Source: Symbiodinium natans (taxonomy: Eukaryota; Sar; Dinophyceae; Suessiales; Symbiodiniaceae). From it: DNA of 62,000 nt. The notes under the pieces were generated by a model. It saw nothing but the letters and a program-made list of their open reading frames with translations. It searched no databases and was not told the origin of the DNA. The position numbers and the translations under genes were made by a program. Positions 8,933-20,370 of the stretch are shown here, piece by piece. The DNA lies in NCBI GenBank assembly GCA_905221605.1, contig CAJNDS010001024.1, positions 147,501 to 209,500 on the forward strand. The letters are read 5' to 3'. How positions within the stretch are numbered: position 1 is the stretch's first letter; each line of letters begins with the position of its first letter.

Positions 8933-9782
8933 CAGTCAGCATCTTGTCAGAGCCTCCGCTCTCTTTGGCGACCTAGGACAGGACAGGGCCAAGGTAGAAG
9001 GGAAGCCCATCTGTTCTCACAGTTCTTGTATCTTGTGCCACCACAGTGCCCCAATTCAGAGATTTGGGATGCGGTGAGGTGCTGTCCACTTGACAAGCTG
9101 TTGAGAATCAAGCTGCTGCCTACAATCAAACTATTGGTTGCACCTCATGTATCTGGTGCCGCCAGTCGCGGATGCGAACTTGCAAAGCCAAGAGGTAACG
9201 AGAACCAGATATGATGGCGACTGCGCTGGTTCGCTGCTCTGCTCTGGGGCCGGTGCGCTTGCCAGCTTCGCCCTGAGTGCGCTGTGGGCTCGGAAGGTGA
9301 TGGAAGCAGGGAACCTGTAGAGCCTATGGCAAGCAGGCCTGGCTTGGAAGCCCTCATAAGGGCTGCCTTCTAGCTGCTCGAACGACTGCGTCAGAAAAAA
9401 ATTAGTTCTCACAAGGTAACACCTCTTCCCCTCTACGCACGTACAGGCAGGGGCTTCGCCGCAAACCGCAGGGCTGAAACCGATCGTCCTCTGCATCCGA
9501 GCTGCACCAAGATCTGCCAGGCTGCGGCTGCTTTGGCGGGGTCAAAAAGTGAGCTGAAACCAGCACCTCGAAGAAGTGGGAAGAAGTGGGGGAGAGACGC
9601 AATGGAAGAAGACAATTTGGGATGATGTGCGCATGGAGATTTTGAGTGCCCCCCCGCCACCCCCCACCCCCAGACATCCTGTCCCCAAATACAGGCTTCC
9701 CCGAAGAGCCTTTCGCATCTCTAAAGTTCTCGAGCTCGGCAGACAATTTTGCGCCAACTGGCGTTCCATCCCCTTTTTTCAC
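8933..9782. other. No gene assigned
   Basis: Several 60-125 codon frames overlap on both strands without one standing out. A short run CCCCCCCGCCACCCCCCACCCCC lies near 9649-9671. TATCTTGTGCCACCA (about 9028) is echoed imperfectly at about 9149 (TATCTGGTGCCGCCA), possibly a small local duplication. Confidence 0.35.
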
Positions 9783-9830
9783 CCTTTAAGGATTATATAG
9801 GGTACCTCATTCCCTCATTCCCTACTAACC
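9783..9830. mobile_element. Fragment related to the inverted-repeat element at 30.8 kb
   Basis: The words CCTCATTCCCTACTAA and a nearby TATATAGGG match one arm and the inner border of the element at 30782-30902. The other arm is absent, so this is at most a truncated copy. Confidence 0.45.
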
Positions 9831-12717
9831 GACAGCAAGCCAAGGCGGTGACTGGTCGCCGGTCTGTAGTCCTTCTCGCCTCAGCTCAGCAGACTTCTAG
9901 GCCGGCTCAGGCGGAGATGCACAAACAACAAGAAGCGCGTTGTTCACAACGACTGGGAAACTCATTCCTGAAAACTAAAGTAGATACGCAGAGCTCGACT
10001 GCTGTCCAAATCTGCCCAAAAAGAAATATTCACAATTCTTGAGTTCAGGAGTCTGACGGCGTATTGCCATGCATTACCTCCACACTCATTTCCAGATTTT
10101 ATTGGCGACTCGAAAACAAGAGTTTCAGCATAGTGCAGGCCGAAAAACCACAGCCGAAGGCTCCTGCGGTCGTCTCCCCAGCACAGGCTGGGCCGTACCT
10201 GCAGAACTTCGGTTTCGACTCTCGCGATTCGTAACCAAAAACAGCGCATTGGCCCTCTGACGAACACCAGGGTTTAAGAGTTCAAGGTCTCAACGCTCAC
10301 GCTGCATCAGGCTTAGGATCTCGAATCTCTCGCTCGCGCAGGGCAGGCAAGGCTTCGGTGGGCCTGGTCTCTTGACTGTATAGACAGTAACTGGCACCGA
10401 GAACTCTGAATCATGCCCTTGTTACTTGCACACCACAGGACCAGACAAGGAGAAGTGGGGAATAAGTCTTAGGGGCTTCCGGGCTTGGGGCTTTCACACT
10501 AATTACCTGACATCTTGCCGCTTGCCTAGCTGACACTCGGACGCACGGTCTTTGTTGGACCCAGCCGTCGATGCACGAAGTCATGGCAATCAGAGCAATG
10601 CACGCGTTGTGTACGCACACGTGGCAAGTGCTCTAGCGGATCATCAGCCCTCCGAGGAGAAAGTTCAATGGCCCAAAACTGCCGACTCTTTAGAAGCGAA
10701 AGGCTTGCTTGTGATGCAACGGGACTGTAAACAAGTTGGCCAGGTGCTGTCCTGCCGTCTGCGAAATTACCTCGAAGAGCCATGCAGGGGGACAAAGGAG
10801 GAGCTTCTTGCTACCTTCATCATTCTTCATCTCCATGCCTCCCCCTGCTATGCCTCAGCCCAGCTCTTCATCGCATAGCAGCCGTCAGCCGTCGAAGATA
10901 ATACTGGTGAAAATCTAGAAACGCCATCGGCTGTCAGCAAGGTGAGCTATTTGTTGGAAGCGAAAGCCATGCGAGTGGATTTGGCTCGTTTATGCCAGGC
11001 TTGCGGCTTGCATTACAAATTATTAGCAAGCATACGAGGCGAACTAAATGATGGACAACTCGACCTTGCTCATCAAAACGACTGCCAAACCCAGGCAAGA
11101 GGAAGCCTGTTTCGAAAGTAGCTAAGGATCGTGCAGCTGATGCAACTGGCGGCACCACAATTTTTTTTTTTTGGGGGGGGGGGGAGAACGAAGCACATGA
11201 TGCACTGCAGTTTTGCAAGGGACTTCCTCTTGCGGCAGTCGAGCGAACAGAATCAGGCAACCAGGCACTACGCAGATTGTTGCGCCGAATTTGAGTCTAC
11301 GGCCGTGCAGAATACTGCACTGTTTTGAGCTCCTACTGACGGGAAAAGGTTCGCGCAGACGCTGCCATGCACAGCCCACAAGAAAAAGCAGTTGCGATCA
11401 ACCCATCTAGACTAAAACCCGATCAAGTGCAAGATGCTGTACTCTAACCGCTCAGAAATCTGCGTAAAGGCACCATTGAGTTTAAACAAGTTGACCAGGT
11501 GCTGTCCTACCGTCTGCCTTAAATACCTCGAAGAGCCATGCAAGGGGGACAAAGGAGGAGTTTTTTTCTATCTTCATTATCCTTCATCTCCATCCCTCCC
11601 CCTGCTATGCCTCAGCCCAGCTCTTCATCGCCTAGCAGCTGTCAGCCGGCGCAGATCAATACTGGGGAGGATCTGAAAACGCAATGGGCCAACCAGTGCC
11701 GTTTCACTACGCCGTTGGCAGGTTGTTGTGCCGAAATTGGAGTCACGGCAACCGTGCAGAACACTGCACTGTTTTGAACCCGTGCTGTCGCCAAGACATG
11801 CGACGGGATGCGGCGGGAAAGGGCTTGTGCAGACGCTGCCATGCACAGCCCGCAAGAAAAAACAGCTGGTTGTTGATTTTTTTGAACCCGTGCTATGCTA
11901 CTGCCTGAGACGGGAGTGTGACTGCACCATCGCTCCACGACAGCACCAGTGAGATTCACCCGTTCAGACGAAAAACCGATCAAGTGCAAGATGCTGTACT
12001 CTAACCGTTCAGAGAACTTATACTGATATGAACCTGCCAGCACCATTGACCTAATTACCGTCTGCGAAATTACCTCGAAGAGCCATGCAGGGGGACAAAG
12101 GAGGAGCTTCTTGCTACCTTCATCATTCTTCATCTCCATGCGTCCCCCTGCTATGCCTCAGCCCAGCTCTTCATCGCACAGCAGCCGTCAGCCGGCGCAG
12201 ATGAATACTGGGGAGGATCTGAAACCGCAATGGGCCATCAGCAAGGTGAGCTTTGTTCGAAGTGAACACCAGGCAAGTGTAGCGGACTCTTTCTTTTCGC
12301 CAGTCTCGTCTTATCGCGATCATACGGCGCTTGAGAAGTGATGGACAACTCGGCCTTGCTCCTCGAAACGACTGCCAAACCCAGGCAAGAGGAAGCCTGT
12401 TTCGAAAGTAGCTAAGGATCGTGCAGCTGATACAACTGGCGGCACCACATGTTTGGGGGGGAAGAACGAAGCACATGATGCACTGCAGTTTTGCAAGGGA
12501 CTTCCTCTTGTGGCAGTTGCGCGAAAAGAATCAGGCGACCAGTGCAATGGCACTGCGCCGTCGGCAGGTGGCTGCGCCGACATTTAAGTTACTGCAACCG
12601 TGCAGAAGATTGCACTGTTGTGACCTGTTGTGAACCCGCACTGACGCCAAGGCATGCGGCGGGATGCGAAGGGAAAGGGGCTGTGCAGACGCTGCCATGC
12701 ACAACCCACTTGCGACA

Positions 12718-13261
12718 AAGCCATCCAGACAAAAACTCAACCAAGTGCAAGATGCTGTACTCTAACCGTTCGGAAGACTTCTACTGACATGAATCTGCAA
12801 GCACCATCGAGTTCATCTGTTTAGGGGCCTAGCAGCAGTTCAAAAAGATCCATGCTCGGCGGGTCCGACCGCTTCTTGCACGGATTCGGAGCCGACTGCT
12901 TGAATGGATTCGGAGCTTCGGGAATGCCCGTCGGGCCAAAGATCCGCTTCAAGTGCTCCTCTCTGTCGCACGGCTCTGGTGAGGTGGCACTGACGTCCCG
13001 CTCCGTCTCGGATGCTCGCGATGGGCTGCGTCCACATCGAGTGCTTGCCACATCTTGCTGGGACGATGGCGGCCTCGTCGTCGCTGCCTGGTGGTTCGTA
13101 TCCGCGTCGGATGACTGCATGGTTAGGCTGCTGGAAGAAGCCTGGGCGCCTGGGCTCGGCTTGTACCGCGGGCCCGATGAAACGGGCAGGCAAAACAAAG
13201 TCTCAAACGGCTTGAGCCGTGTCGCACTGGCTTTAGGCGGAAGGGGAGGGATGGGGGCACC
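12718..13261. repeat. 544-bp duplication, copy 1
   Basis: By eye this is identical to 13716-14259, at an offset of 998 bases. It spans modules D and E. Just past the right border copy 1 has about 25 extra bases before homology resumes (CCACCAGACTCAAGTTGCGAGA versus CCACTAGACTCGAGTTGCGAGA). Confidence 0.85.
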
Positions 13262-13357
13262 CACATGGAAGCATATCCTTTGCATCTCCACCAGACTCAA
13301 GTTGCGAGAGTTGGAAGGCTTGATCTTTCGACTCTCGCTCTCGCGCGCAGCAGGCAA
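12821..13357 (-). CDS. Duplicated reading frame, copy 1
   Basis: A minus-strand frame of 178 codons. The shared C-terminal part runs from GAPIPPLPPKASATRLKPFE to a common end DPPSMDLFELLLGP. It is rich in Ser, Pro, Thr and charged residues. It carries a PPLPPKAS proline motif, an NPF (APNPFKQ) and a basic PNPCKKRSD, and looks intrinsically disordered. It is probably a terminal exon of an unknown protein. An insertion of about 25 bases in this copy at 13261-13287 shifts the frame upstream of GAPIPPL relative to copy 2. The frame that matches copy 2 (SQLESGG) is then lost within 20 codons. Copy 1 may therefore be the broken one, or the insertion may be removed by splicing. Confidence 0.45.
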   Translation of the reverse strand: MPAARESESRKIKPSNSRNLSLVEMQRICFHVGAPIPPLPPKASATRLKPFETLFCLPVSSGPRYKPSPGAQASSSSLTMQSSDADTNHQAATTRPPSSQQDVASTRCGRSPSRASETERDVSATSPEPCDREEHLKRIFGPTGIPEAPNPFKQSAPNPCKKRSDPPSMDLFELLLGP

Positions 13358-13715
13358 GCTGGTTTCTTGACTGTTTTGACAGCAACTGACTAAGAGCTCT
13401 GAGCCATGCCCATGTTACTGACAAGGAGAAGTGGGGAATTATGTCTTTAGGTTTTCGATGCTGCTTGCCTAGCTGCCTAGCTGGGCCTAGCTGACGGACG
13501 CGCCGCTTTTGTTGAACGCAGCAGCCGAGACAGATGCACGAGGTGCTGGCAGTTAGAGCCATGCACGTGTTGTATGCACCAGTCATGTGCAACAGACCTC
13601 ACGTGGCAAGTGAGTGGCGACTTTTGCAGACAATGAGCCTTCCGAGAAGATGGTTTAATGGGTCAACACAAGAAGCAAGAAGCCACTGTTGCGCAGCAGT
13701 TTTGCACGGCCGGCC

Positions 13716-14259
13716 AAGCCATCCAGACAAAAACTCAACCAAGTGCAAGATGCTGTACTCTAACCGTTCGGAAGACTTCTACTGACATGAATCTGCAAGC
13801 ACCATCGAGTTCATCTGTTTAGGGGCCTAGCAGCAGTTCAAAAAGATCCATGCTCGGCGGGTCCGACCGCTTCTTGCACGGATTCGGAGCCGACTGCTTG
13901 AATGGATTCGGAGCTTCGGGAATGCCCGTCGGGCCAAAGATCCGCTTCAAGTGCTCCTCTCTGTCGCACGGCTCTGGTGAGGTGGCACTGACGTCCCGCT
14001 CCGTCTCGGATGCTCGCGATGGGCTGCGTCCACATCGAGTGCTTGCCACATCTTGCTGGGACGATGGCGGCCTCGTCGTCGCTGCCTGGTGGTTCGTATC
14101 CGCGTCGGATGACTGCATGGTTAGGCTGCTGGAAGAAGCCTGGGCGCCTGGGCTCGGCTTGTACCGCGGGCCCGATGAAACGGGCAGGCAAAACAAAGTC
14201 TCAAACGGCTTGAGCCGTGTCGCACTGGCTTTAGGCGGAAGGGGAGGGATGGGGGCACC
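13716..14259. repeat. 544-bp duplication, copy 2
   Basis: Partner of 12718-13261. No base difference was found by eye, which suggests very recent duplication or gene conversion. Confidence 0.85.
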
Positions 14260-14595
14260 GCCACTAGACTCGAGTTGCGAGAATTGTTGGGTTACTGTTA
14301 CTGTAGGTGCCAAAGGAAGTATAGGCTTGTGAACTTCATGTGAAATAGAATTGTCCTGTGGGACACTATGGCGAACAGTCGCCCGTGTCGGACTGAAATA
14401 CAGCGGGTGCTGACGAAGCAACATGCTAGCTGTTGCAGACATGCCAGTGTCGAAGCATGGGCACTGGTCCGGCTCGTTATAACCTGAGGGAGGATGCGAC
14501 GCGGTGAGCTTCCGGTTGCGTCGCATCTTATTGGAACTGCAATGTACACCAAAGACACGGATGCTTCTACTAAGCCCACAGTGGCTTTCCTGCAC
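13819..14595 (-). CDS. Duplicated reading frame, copy 2 (longer)
   Basis: At 258 codons this is the longest non-repetitive frame in the window. It shares its last 143 codons with copy 1. Its own upstream part includes MLLRQHPLYFSPTRATV, HEVHKPILPLAPTVTVT and QQFSQLESSGG, running smoothly into GAPIPPLPP. It is Ser/Pro/Thr-rich, without transmembrane segments or a recognisable catalytic motif. The first ATG is at 14595, but an upstream acceptor is equally possible. The product is unknown. The identity of the shared part with copy 1 argues for recent duplication. Confidence 0.5.
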   Translation of the reverse strand: MQESHCGLSRSIRVFGVHCSSNKMRRNRKLTASHPPSGYNEPDQCPCFDTGMSATASMLLRQHPLYFSPTRATVRHSVPQDNSISHEVHKPILPLAPTVTVTQQFSQLESSGGAPIPPLPPKASATRLKPFETLFCLPVSSGPRYKPSPGAQASSSSLTMQSSDADTNHQAATTRPPSSQQDVASTRCGRSPSRASETERDVSATSPEPCDREEHLKRIFGPTGIPEAPNPFKQSAPNPCKKRSDPPSMDLFELLLGP

Positions 14596-15765
14596 AGCGA
14601 ATAAGAGGAAGCTGCCAAGCCACCCATGACGTAGTCACCTCCCAAATGGAAGAAGCCTTAGCTTGCGCTGCTGTGACTTCCACTGTTTTGCCCCAGAGAA
14701 AAAAATTCCATCCTCAGCACCTGGAATCTCCCTGGATACAGAGTCTTTGACGTGCCTTAACATGAGCAACACGTACTGAAGGCTGGAATCGCCGGGCAGC
14801 TAAAATCCTTGGGCATCTTCGTCCCCCAAATCATTGGAGTGAAAGTCCTTTTGGCTTTTCTGACCACCTGCATGCAGGATGCGTCACTGCAAATGAGCCG
14901 CGCACCAAGCAACAAAGACGGACAGCCTTAACATGTTGTGCCACTACGGTCTGCGCCTGCGGTGGAAGGTGGCTGTGGTCCAGTCTAATATCCTCGTTTT
15001 TGCTTGCAGGTACGAGAGCAACGGCTCAAAGGAACAAATGGATCAGAAATTCAGAAACTGCAATGCGTGCTGGAGCTGACTCTCATCCAGACTGTGGATT
15101 AAACTGAAAGACACAGCGTGAAGAGAAGCAGCGGCAAGTCATAAGGCTCTCGCATAGTCCCAGTTCCACCAAAAGTCGATAGCACCCGAGTTCATGCTGG
15201 TTTCCTCCGGCTTCAGATAGGCTGAGCTCTTATAAGTGCTTTGGTTAGCGGGCTGGCAGCTCGCAGCATCACTCCGCGCAGTGCCATCACGACAGCGCTA
15301 GATGCTCTAGATCGGGCGGACTTGTGGACGACTATATCTTGGAACCAACCTCGAGGCATAGCCGCTTCTTGAAATTGGGAGCAGTGACTTGTGTGGCTTA
15401 TACTGTATAGAAGAACTTTGCCGACATCGTGTAGCTTCTTTCGACATGCTGGACAACAAAGCACGTCGAGGGTCCAAGCATTGCGGACAGTCAGCGAAGG
15501 TGTTCGTGCCAACTCCGCACAGCAGTCGGTCGGCCACCTGAACAAACACTGCTTCAAACACTGCTTCCACTACCCAAAGAAAAAACGTTGTTTGGCAGCG
15601 GCAACATTGACGTAGGTAGGGTTTAGTACCCGGCTGCTGCAGCCCTCGCTTCCCCAAGAGGGTCCCGGGCGCTTAGGTATAACAGTGGCTCTCCGCACAG
15701 GTTCACAACACAGAGCCCATCCATAGCTTGAGGGCAGGGATTGCAACGCGTGTCTTCAAGAAGAG
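14596..15765. other. No gene assigned; weak minus-strand frame at 15213-15557
   Basis: A 114-codon minus-strand frame (LDVLCCPACRKKLHDVGKVL, then SSAVVMALRGVML) is somewhat protein-like, but no borders were found. The rest shows no repeats or exons. Confidence 0.3.
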
Positions 15766-15921
15766 TTTAGGGTTTGAGGGGTTCAGGGTTTGGCGGGCCT
15801 GGGTTAAGGATCCAAAGGCCTCAAGGCCCGAAACAAACCTCAACTTTGCAAACCGTCCAAATCTAAACCCTGCTGAACCCAGATTCAGAGCATGACCCTA
15901 AACCCCAAACTCCAAACCCCA
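15766..15921. repeat. Degenerate telomere-like tracts on both strands
   Basis: GTTTAGGGTTTGAGGGGTTCAGG near 15766-15790 is followed at 15880-15921 by CCCTAAACCCCAAACTCC-type variants in the opposite direction. Confidence 0.7.
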
Positions 15922-16404
15922 AGCCCCGGGCTGCTTGCGACATCAGCGCCCAAAGGGTGGCCTGGCCTTGGTTTCCCGCAGAATGACATCACACTGGAAT
16001 TTAACAAGTGGCAGACGCATGTTCTTGCATTAGCCCAAGTTTTTGTGGTGCTCGAACCTCTGGATATACCATACTCTTCATTCAGTTCATGTTCGAATTG
16101 TCAGCGTGTCAGTATGTGCCTGAATCTGACGAAAGATGACTAAACCGATAGCAACCTCAGGTGAAGGCTAGGGCTTGCCTTAGGAAGATGCAGAGAGGGA
16201 GCCCTTCCTGACCACAAATCCCGTGATGCTCAAGTTCCTCCATAATGCTGGCTGCATGCGTCTTTAAGCAGAAAGCGCCAAATCTTCAGCAACAGTCGTG
16301 TGGACAAGAAAAACGTGTGAGTTCCAAGATGAATCTGGCTGAAGAAACTGCCCGTGTGAAGAGTCTGCAGAGGCTTAGCCGAGATGAGCCCTTGTGCTTA
16401 CAAA

Positions 16405-16475
16405 TTTAGTAGTAATAATCTTCATAATACTAGTAGTAAAACAAGTAATAGTATGAATACTAGTAGCTGCCGAAT
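16405..16475. repeat. Low-complexity TAGTA-rich stretch
   Basis: Repeated TAGTA, AATA and ACTAGTAG words. No coding signal. The surrounding 15.9-16.65 kb and 16.7-17.3 kb hold no convincing exon. Confidence 0.6.
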
Positions 16476-16656
16476 CTACGCAACCGCGGGCAACCCCTGC
16501 TGAGCGATGGGACACTCTGCTGGCCTTGGTGGAAACATGTGCCTCTGCCTGTATTGGCAGCCTGTAGTACTAAGCGACCTGCCTGTGATATCGAGCCATG
16601 CCGTTCGTCGAGCTACCAGTGCTAGCAAGTCAGAGACCCCTTTGCCCAAGTTGCCT

Positions 16657-16703
16657 CCCTAAACCCTAAACCCTGAACCCTTAACCCTAAACCCTAAACC
16701 CTC
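16657..16703 (-). repeat. Interstitial telomere-like tract
   Basis: Six CCCTAAA-type units, with CCCTGAA and CCCTTAA variants. Confidence 0.92.
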
Positions 16704-17326
16704 CTTAAAAGCCAAGCCTGTAGAGCCCCCCCGACCACCCCGAGACCACAGCTTTCAGGCCCCTGCCGCAGAGACCCGAGGTGCGCCTGCCCATGCTGCG
16801 CCTGAGGCGCTGCATGTGCCCTGATGGGTTCTTCTGTGCTTATCTTAGGCGCAAAATAACCCCAAAACCTGTTATGATCGCAAAATAAGAGTTTTTGGAG
16901 AGGGTTTTGGGCTTAGGTGTTTGCTTCCGTCTAGGGTGGAGGGTTGAGAGTTTAGGGGGGAGGGGAGTCTTCTGGGGCCCTTTCTTGGTTCTCGCCAAGC
17001 TGCAGCGGTAAGCCCAGCTTCGGTGGACCAGGTGCCCGCGGCTATAGGGGAAGCATCCAAGAAGGTTTTAAGCGATGATCTGCATCTTATTCAGTGCTCT
17101 ACAGGTCTATAGGTTGCTATATGCGACTAGATGTCAACAAGACTGACATCTGCGTATTCGAAAAAATGTATATATATATATGTATACATATGTACATATA
17201 CATATTTACATGAGCCCTCAATGAGTATGGAGGAACCACAGTTCAAGGCCTGCAAGGGCTTACGAGGCCTCCGGAGCCGATATCGGCACGGCAAGCAAGG
17301 GTGTTACTCCAAGTGCCAAGAACTTT

Positions 17327-17440
17327 GGGATGTTCCCCTTATACTAACACCTCCTTAGTAATCAGGGATTATAATTGGGGGGGGGGGGGGTAATTGCTAT
17401 AATCCCTTTAAGGGCTGTAAGTATAAGGGGGAACATCCCC
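17327..17440. mobile_element. MITE-like inverted-repeat element, family M6 copy 1
   Basis: The ends GGGATGTTCCCCTTATACT and AGTATAAGGGGGAACATCCC are inverse complements with one extra base. Inner arms AGGGATTATA and TATAATCCCT flank a G-run, so the whole element folds on itself. A related copy lies at 42540-42641. No coding capacity. It is probably a non-autonomous DNA element. Confidence 0.72.
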
Positions 17441-17921
17441 ACAAGAACCCTCCTGCCCGCAACCCCGTCGCCCTTGGAAAGTCCAGATGTCCTGTTCTTG
17501 ACACAGCTACATGAGATGCAGGAGCAGGGTCTTGCATTTTGCCATCGAGTTTTGCGCTTCAAGCTCCCGTTTTGCCCGGGCGTGTGGCTGTCGAGAGCCC
17601 GACACATTCTGCCGCGAGGCACTTGGCTGCATGAAGCTTAAGTTCCAGTTGCGATTGTGAAGTCATGCCTGCGTGCTACTGACCCCTGGAATGATGCAAG
17701 GCGGGGGTGGGTGGGGCGGCGCACCTCATGACAAAGGTATATGACAGCAATCATGGCTCATGTCCCCTGCAATTCCCAAATTCTGCAGGGCCTTCTTTGA
17801 GAACCCGCCAAAAAGAAGCTTCAGCCCCTTCTTAACTGTAACGGAATGCTCCAGCTTTAGCCTGCAGATCCCTAACAAAAAAAACACAAAGCCATCCCGG
17901 ACTGCATCCCAAAACTAGCAG

Positions 17922-18105
17922 CTAATGGTGCAAAACGTGAAAGCTCTTGCGTAGAATCGCGGAAATGGGCATGCGCACCTCTGCAGAATGCGGTTGGGCT
18001 GCCAACATGCATCTGGACGTGGCATCTTCGGCCACAACGAGTGTCAGCAGGTCCCGCATCACGCGTTGAGACGACATAAGGTCAAGAATGTCAAGTTTAT
18101 TCGGT
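17922..18105 (-). CDS. Putative exon, unknown product
   Basis: After a likely acceptor (catcctgcag) the minus-strand frame reads NKLDILDLMSSQRVMRDLLT, then LVVAEDATSRCMLAA and MPISAILRKSFHVLHH before a stop. The leucine/valine spacing suggests helices. It may be the last exon of a gene. No family is recognised. The frame extends upstream beyond the acceptor, but its composition becomes less protein-like there. Confidence 0.42.
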
Positions 18106-18390
18106 CTGCAGGATGCAGCGGACCTGCTACAGCCATCGGGAGCATCATTAATACAGCACTGGTCAGAGCAACCTCGAGGGCAAACAGCCCCGACTACACT
18201 GATACAAGTACAGCGTGTCCATGATGGATGGCCTGAGGTCTCCCAATACGCCGAATGGCAAAGACCCACATTTGCACGCCATTACATGCCTTTCGTCATC
18301 AGCGTTCCTACCCCGGTGTTTCCCTCTCCTTTCACGTGACATTTAACAGGCTTCATGTCTTTCTCCGAGGCGAAAACACAAGCCAACGGC

Positions 18391-18451
18391 GCACGCACAC
18401 GCACGCGCACGCGCACGCGCACGCGCACGCGCACGCGCACGCGCACGCGCA

Positions 18452-18533
<82 letters not shown>
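18391..18533. repeat. (GCACGC)n then (CA)n microsatellite
   Basis: About ten CGCACG hexamers pass into some 37 CA dinucleotides. Every reading frame through it is open for trivial reasons (TH, RT, CV and AC repeats). No gene is inferred. Confidence 0.98.
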
Positions 18534-19177
18534 AAAGAGTGTACTGTGTTTCCTGAATGTTCCGGCCACGCTTCCATGTAAAGAGCCGATCCGACCGTGT
18601 GACTTCTCCTTAATGTTCGACGCCCGCTTCGCAGGCTGTGGAGAACAACAGAGGAACGCACCAGTTGGAATCACCCCCTTACCAGTGTGTCGCTTGTCGC
18701 TGAGAAATGCCAACCTCATCCTAGAAGGTACTCCGTTACAGCATGTTGCAGCCTTCCAAGCAAAGTCTACCTTGATCCTTGAAACCCCAAACCCTACATG
18801 GCCTTAAATCCGTCTTCAAAGTTCCTGCCAGCTCCATGCCAATTCCGGACCTTGAATGAAGTGACACTATTGGAGGCCTAGGGCTAAAACAGGGCTCTAG
18901 GGAGTCTTGCCGGGTATCTGTCACCGCACATGCTGCGGACCCCTAAACCCCCCTACAACCTCCTATTCGCATGCATGGACCCTCCAGAACATCAGCCCCT
19001 GTACGACTATAGGGTTTAGGCTGCCGTTTAGGCTTTAGGGAAGCTGTCTGAAGCCCTGGTGGGAGCTAAGAACTGGGAGCGCATATGGGTGCATCTTCAA
19101 CTGTTTTCGTGCTTCCTCTGCCTGGCGCGCCGCTGCCGTGCTCTTTCAACATGAGACTTTTTGCCACCCGCAGCATG
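18534..19177. other. No gene assigned
   Basis: Shadow frames only. A weak telomere-like relic (GGGTTTAGGCTGCCGTTTAGG) occurs at 19012-19038. Confidence 0.4.
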
Positions 19178-19215
19178 AGTTTAGGGTTTGGGGTTTCGGG
19201 TTTGGGGTTCAGGAG
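19178..19215 (+). repeat. Degenerate telomere-like tract
   Basis: GTTTAGGGTTTGGGGTTTCGGG and further variants of the TTTAGGG unit. Confidence 0.75.
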
Positions 19216-19419
19216 GTTCTGTTATTGCTTGTTTTTGCTTTGGCCGGGGGGCTTGGGAGAGGTGTAGGCGGAAATGGGCAGTGAGCTCTCGGCACAAGGT
19301 TGGGGCCAACAGGTTTGATTTTTGCCACCCGCACTGCGGATGCCGAAGCATCCACGCTGCAAGGGCTAGCTACAGAGCCGTAGTTACAAAAGCTCAGAAG
19401 CCAAGGGCGCTTTAAAGGG

Positions 19420-19640
19420 TTTTTGTGTGGGCGAAGGTACTTTTAGGGTGTGAAAACAACATCTTGTTGTGAGGTTCGAGGGGCTGACGGTTTTTGAGCT
19501 CTTGCAGAACTTTAGGAGCGTTTCGACTCTTGCAGGGCCTGGGGTGTTGTAGGGCGTTCCATGCCCTAACCATACCCTATCAAAATCCATCATAAGCCAT
19601 TGATCTTCCATGTTGTCATGTTGTGATAAACCAGTGTGCA
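19420..19640 (-). CDS. Possible exon, unknown product
   Basis: The minus-strand frame reads EDQWLMMDFDRVWLGHG, then PGPARVETLLKFCKSSKT. This is plausible coding composition, but no splice site is decisive and no family is recognised. Confidence 0.28.
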
Positions 19641-20370
19641 CATGACATCCTGTTTGAAGCTGGGCGGAGGATTCTGGTCCTGACTGCCACGAAAGGAACA
19701 TGGCGAAAGCCGTCGATAGGCACTTAGCTTGGTCTCATTGGCAAGGTCGCCCCAAAAGCGTGTTCATGGGGTGCTATGCTAGACCCAGTGTGTGGGGTGT
19801 GCGCGTGTGCGTGTGCTTGTGTTTGTTTGTGCTGCTTGGATTCTGCTTGCCGCACCTCATCAAAGAAACCTTGTAACCTCCATTCTAGCCTGAGCTCGGC
19901 TCGGCAAATCGCAACTGCCACAGCTCCGACGACGTTGGCTGTGACCTTGGGTCAGTCCACCGGTGGTCTTTCCTCCAGTGCAGCCTTTTTGCCGATGAAG
20001 GTACTGGGGTTCTGGCTCACGGCAGGGTGGCTGCAGTTGGAGGAGCAACTGAAAGGCGCTGAGCCATTTTGCCAAACACCTTTGCACGGACGAGCGGTCA
20101 CAGGGTGGCTCGTGAGCCGACCTGCTTGTCACTCTCCGATGCATGGGTGAGACATTTCAGGAGTATGACGCCTGCGGCAGAGCTTGGGAGGATCTCCCTT
20201 CCATGACATCTGCTCCAGCGCCGACGGTCCGATCGGATCAACGGCTGGCACTGGAATGCAGAAGGTACATTCCGGCTGCGCTGCAAGTGCAACAAAGAAA
20301 GTCTGACATATTCCCGTAATTAAACGGCAAACAGTTTACTTAAACAAGCTCATGCAATTTCACAGCGCCT

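Larger units (their letters stand above)
10310..14260. repeat. Mosaic array of recurring modules (A-E)
   Basis: Five module types recur in changing order. A: 10310-10680 and 13330-13670 (diverged). B, with CTCGAAGAGCCATGCAGGG and CTCAGCCCAGCTCTTCATCG: about 10730-10900, 11480-11655 and 12050-12195. C, with GCCAAACCCAGGCAAGAGG and TTTTGCAAGGGACTTCCTCT: about 11050-11400 and 12342-12720, shortened at 11690-11870. D, with GTGCAAGATGCTGTACTCTA: about 11427, 11987, 12747 and 13745. E (reading frame): 12800-13261 and 13798-14259. D is followed by B or E. The pattern implies repeated unequal exchange or segmental duplication. The function is unknown. Confidence 0.75.

Noticed and set aside
17131-17358. 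Plus-strand frame starting in a TATATG repeat
   Set aside because: The first third is low-complexity TA repeat and the end lies in the M6 hairpin element.
18255-18807. Long TH/RT and CV/AC repeat frames
   Set aside because: Produced by the GCACGC/CA microsatellite in every frame.
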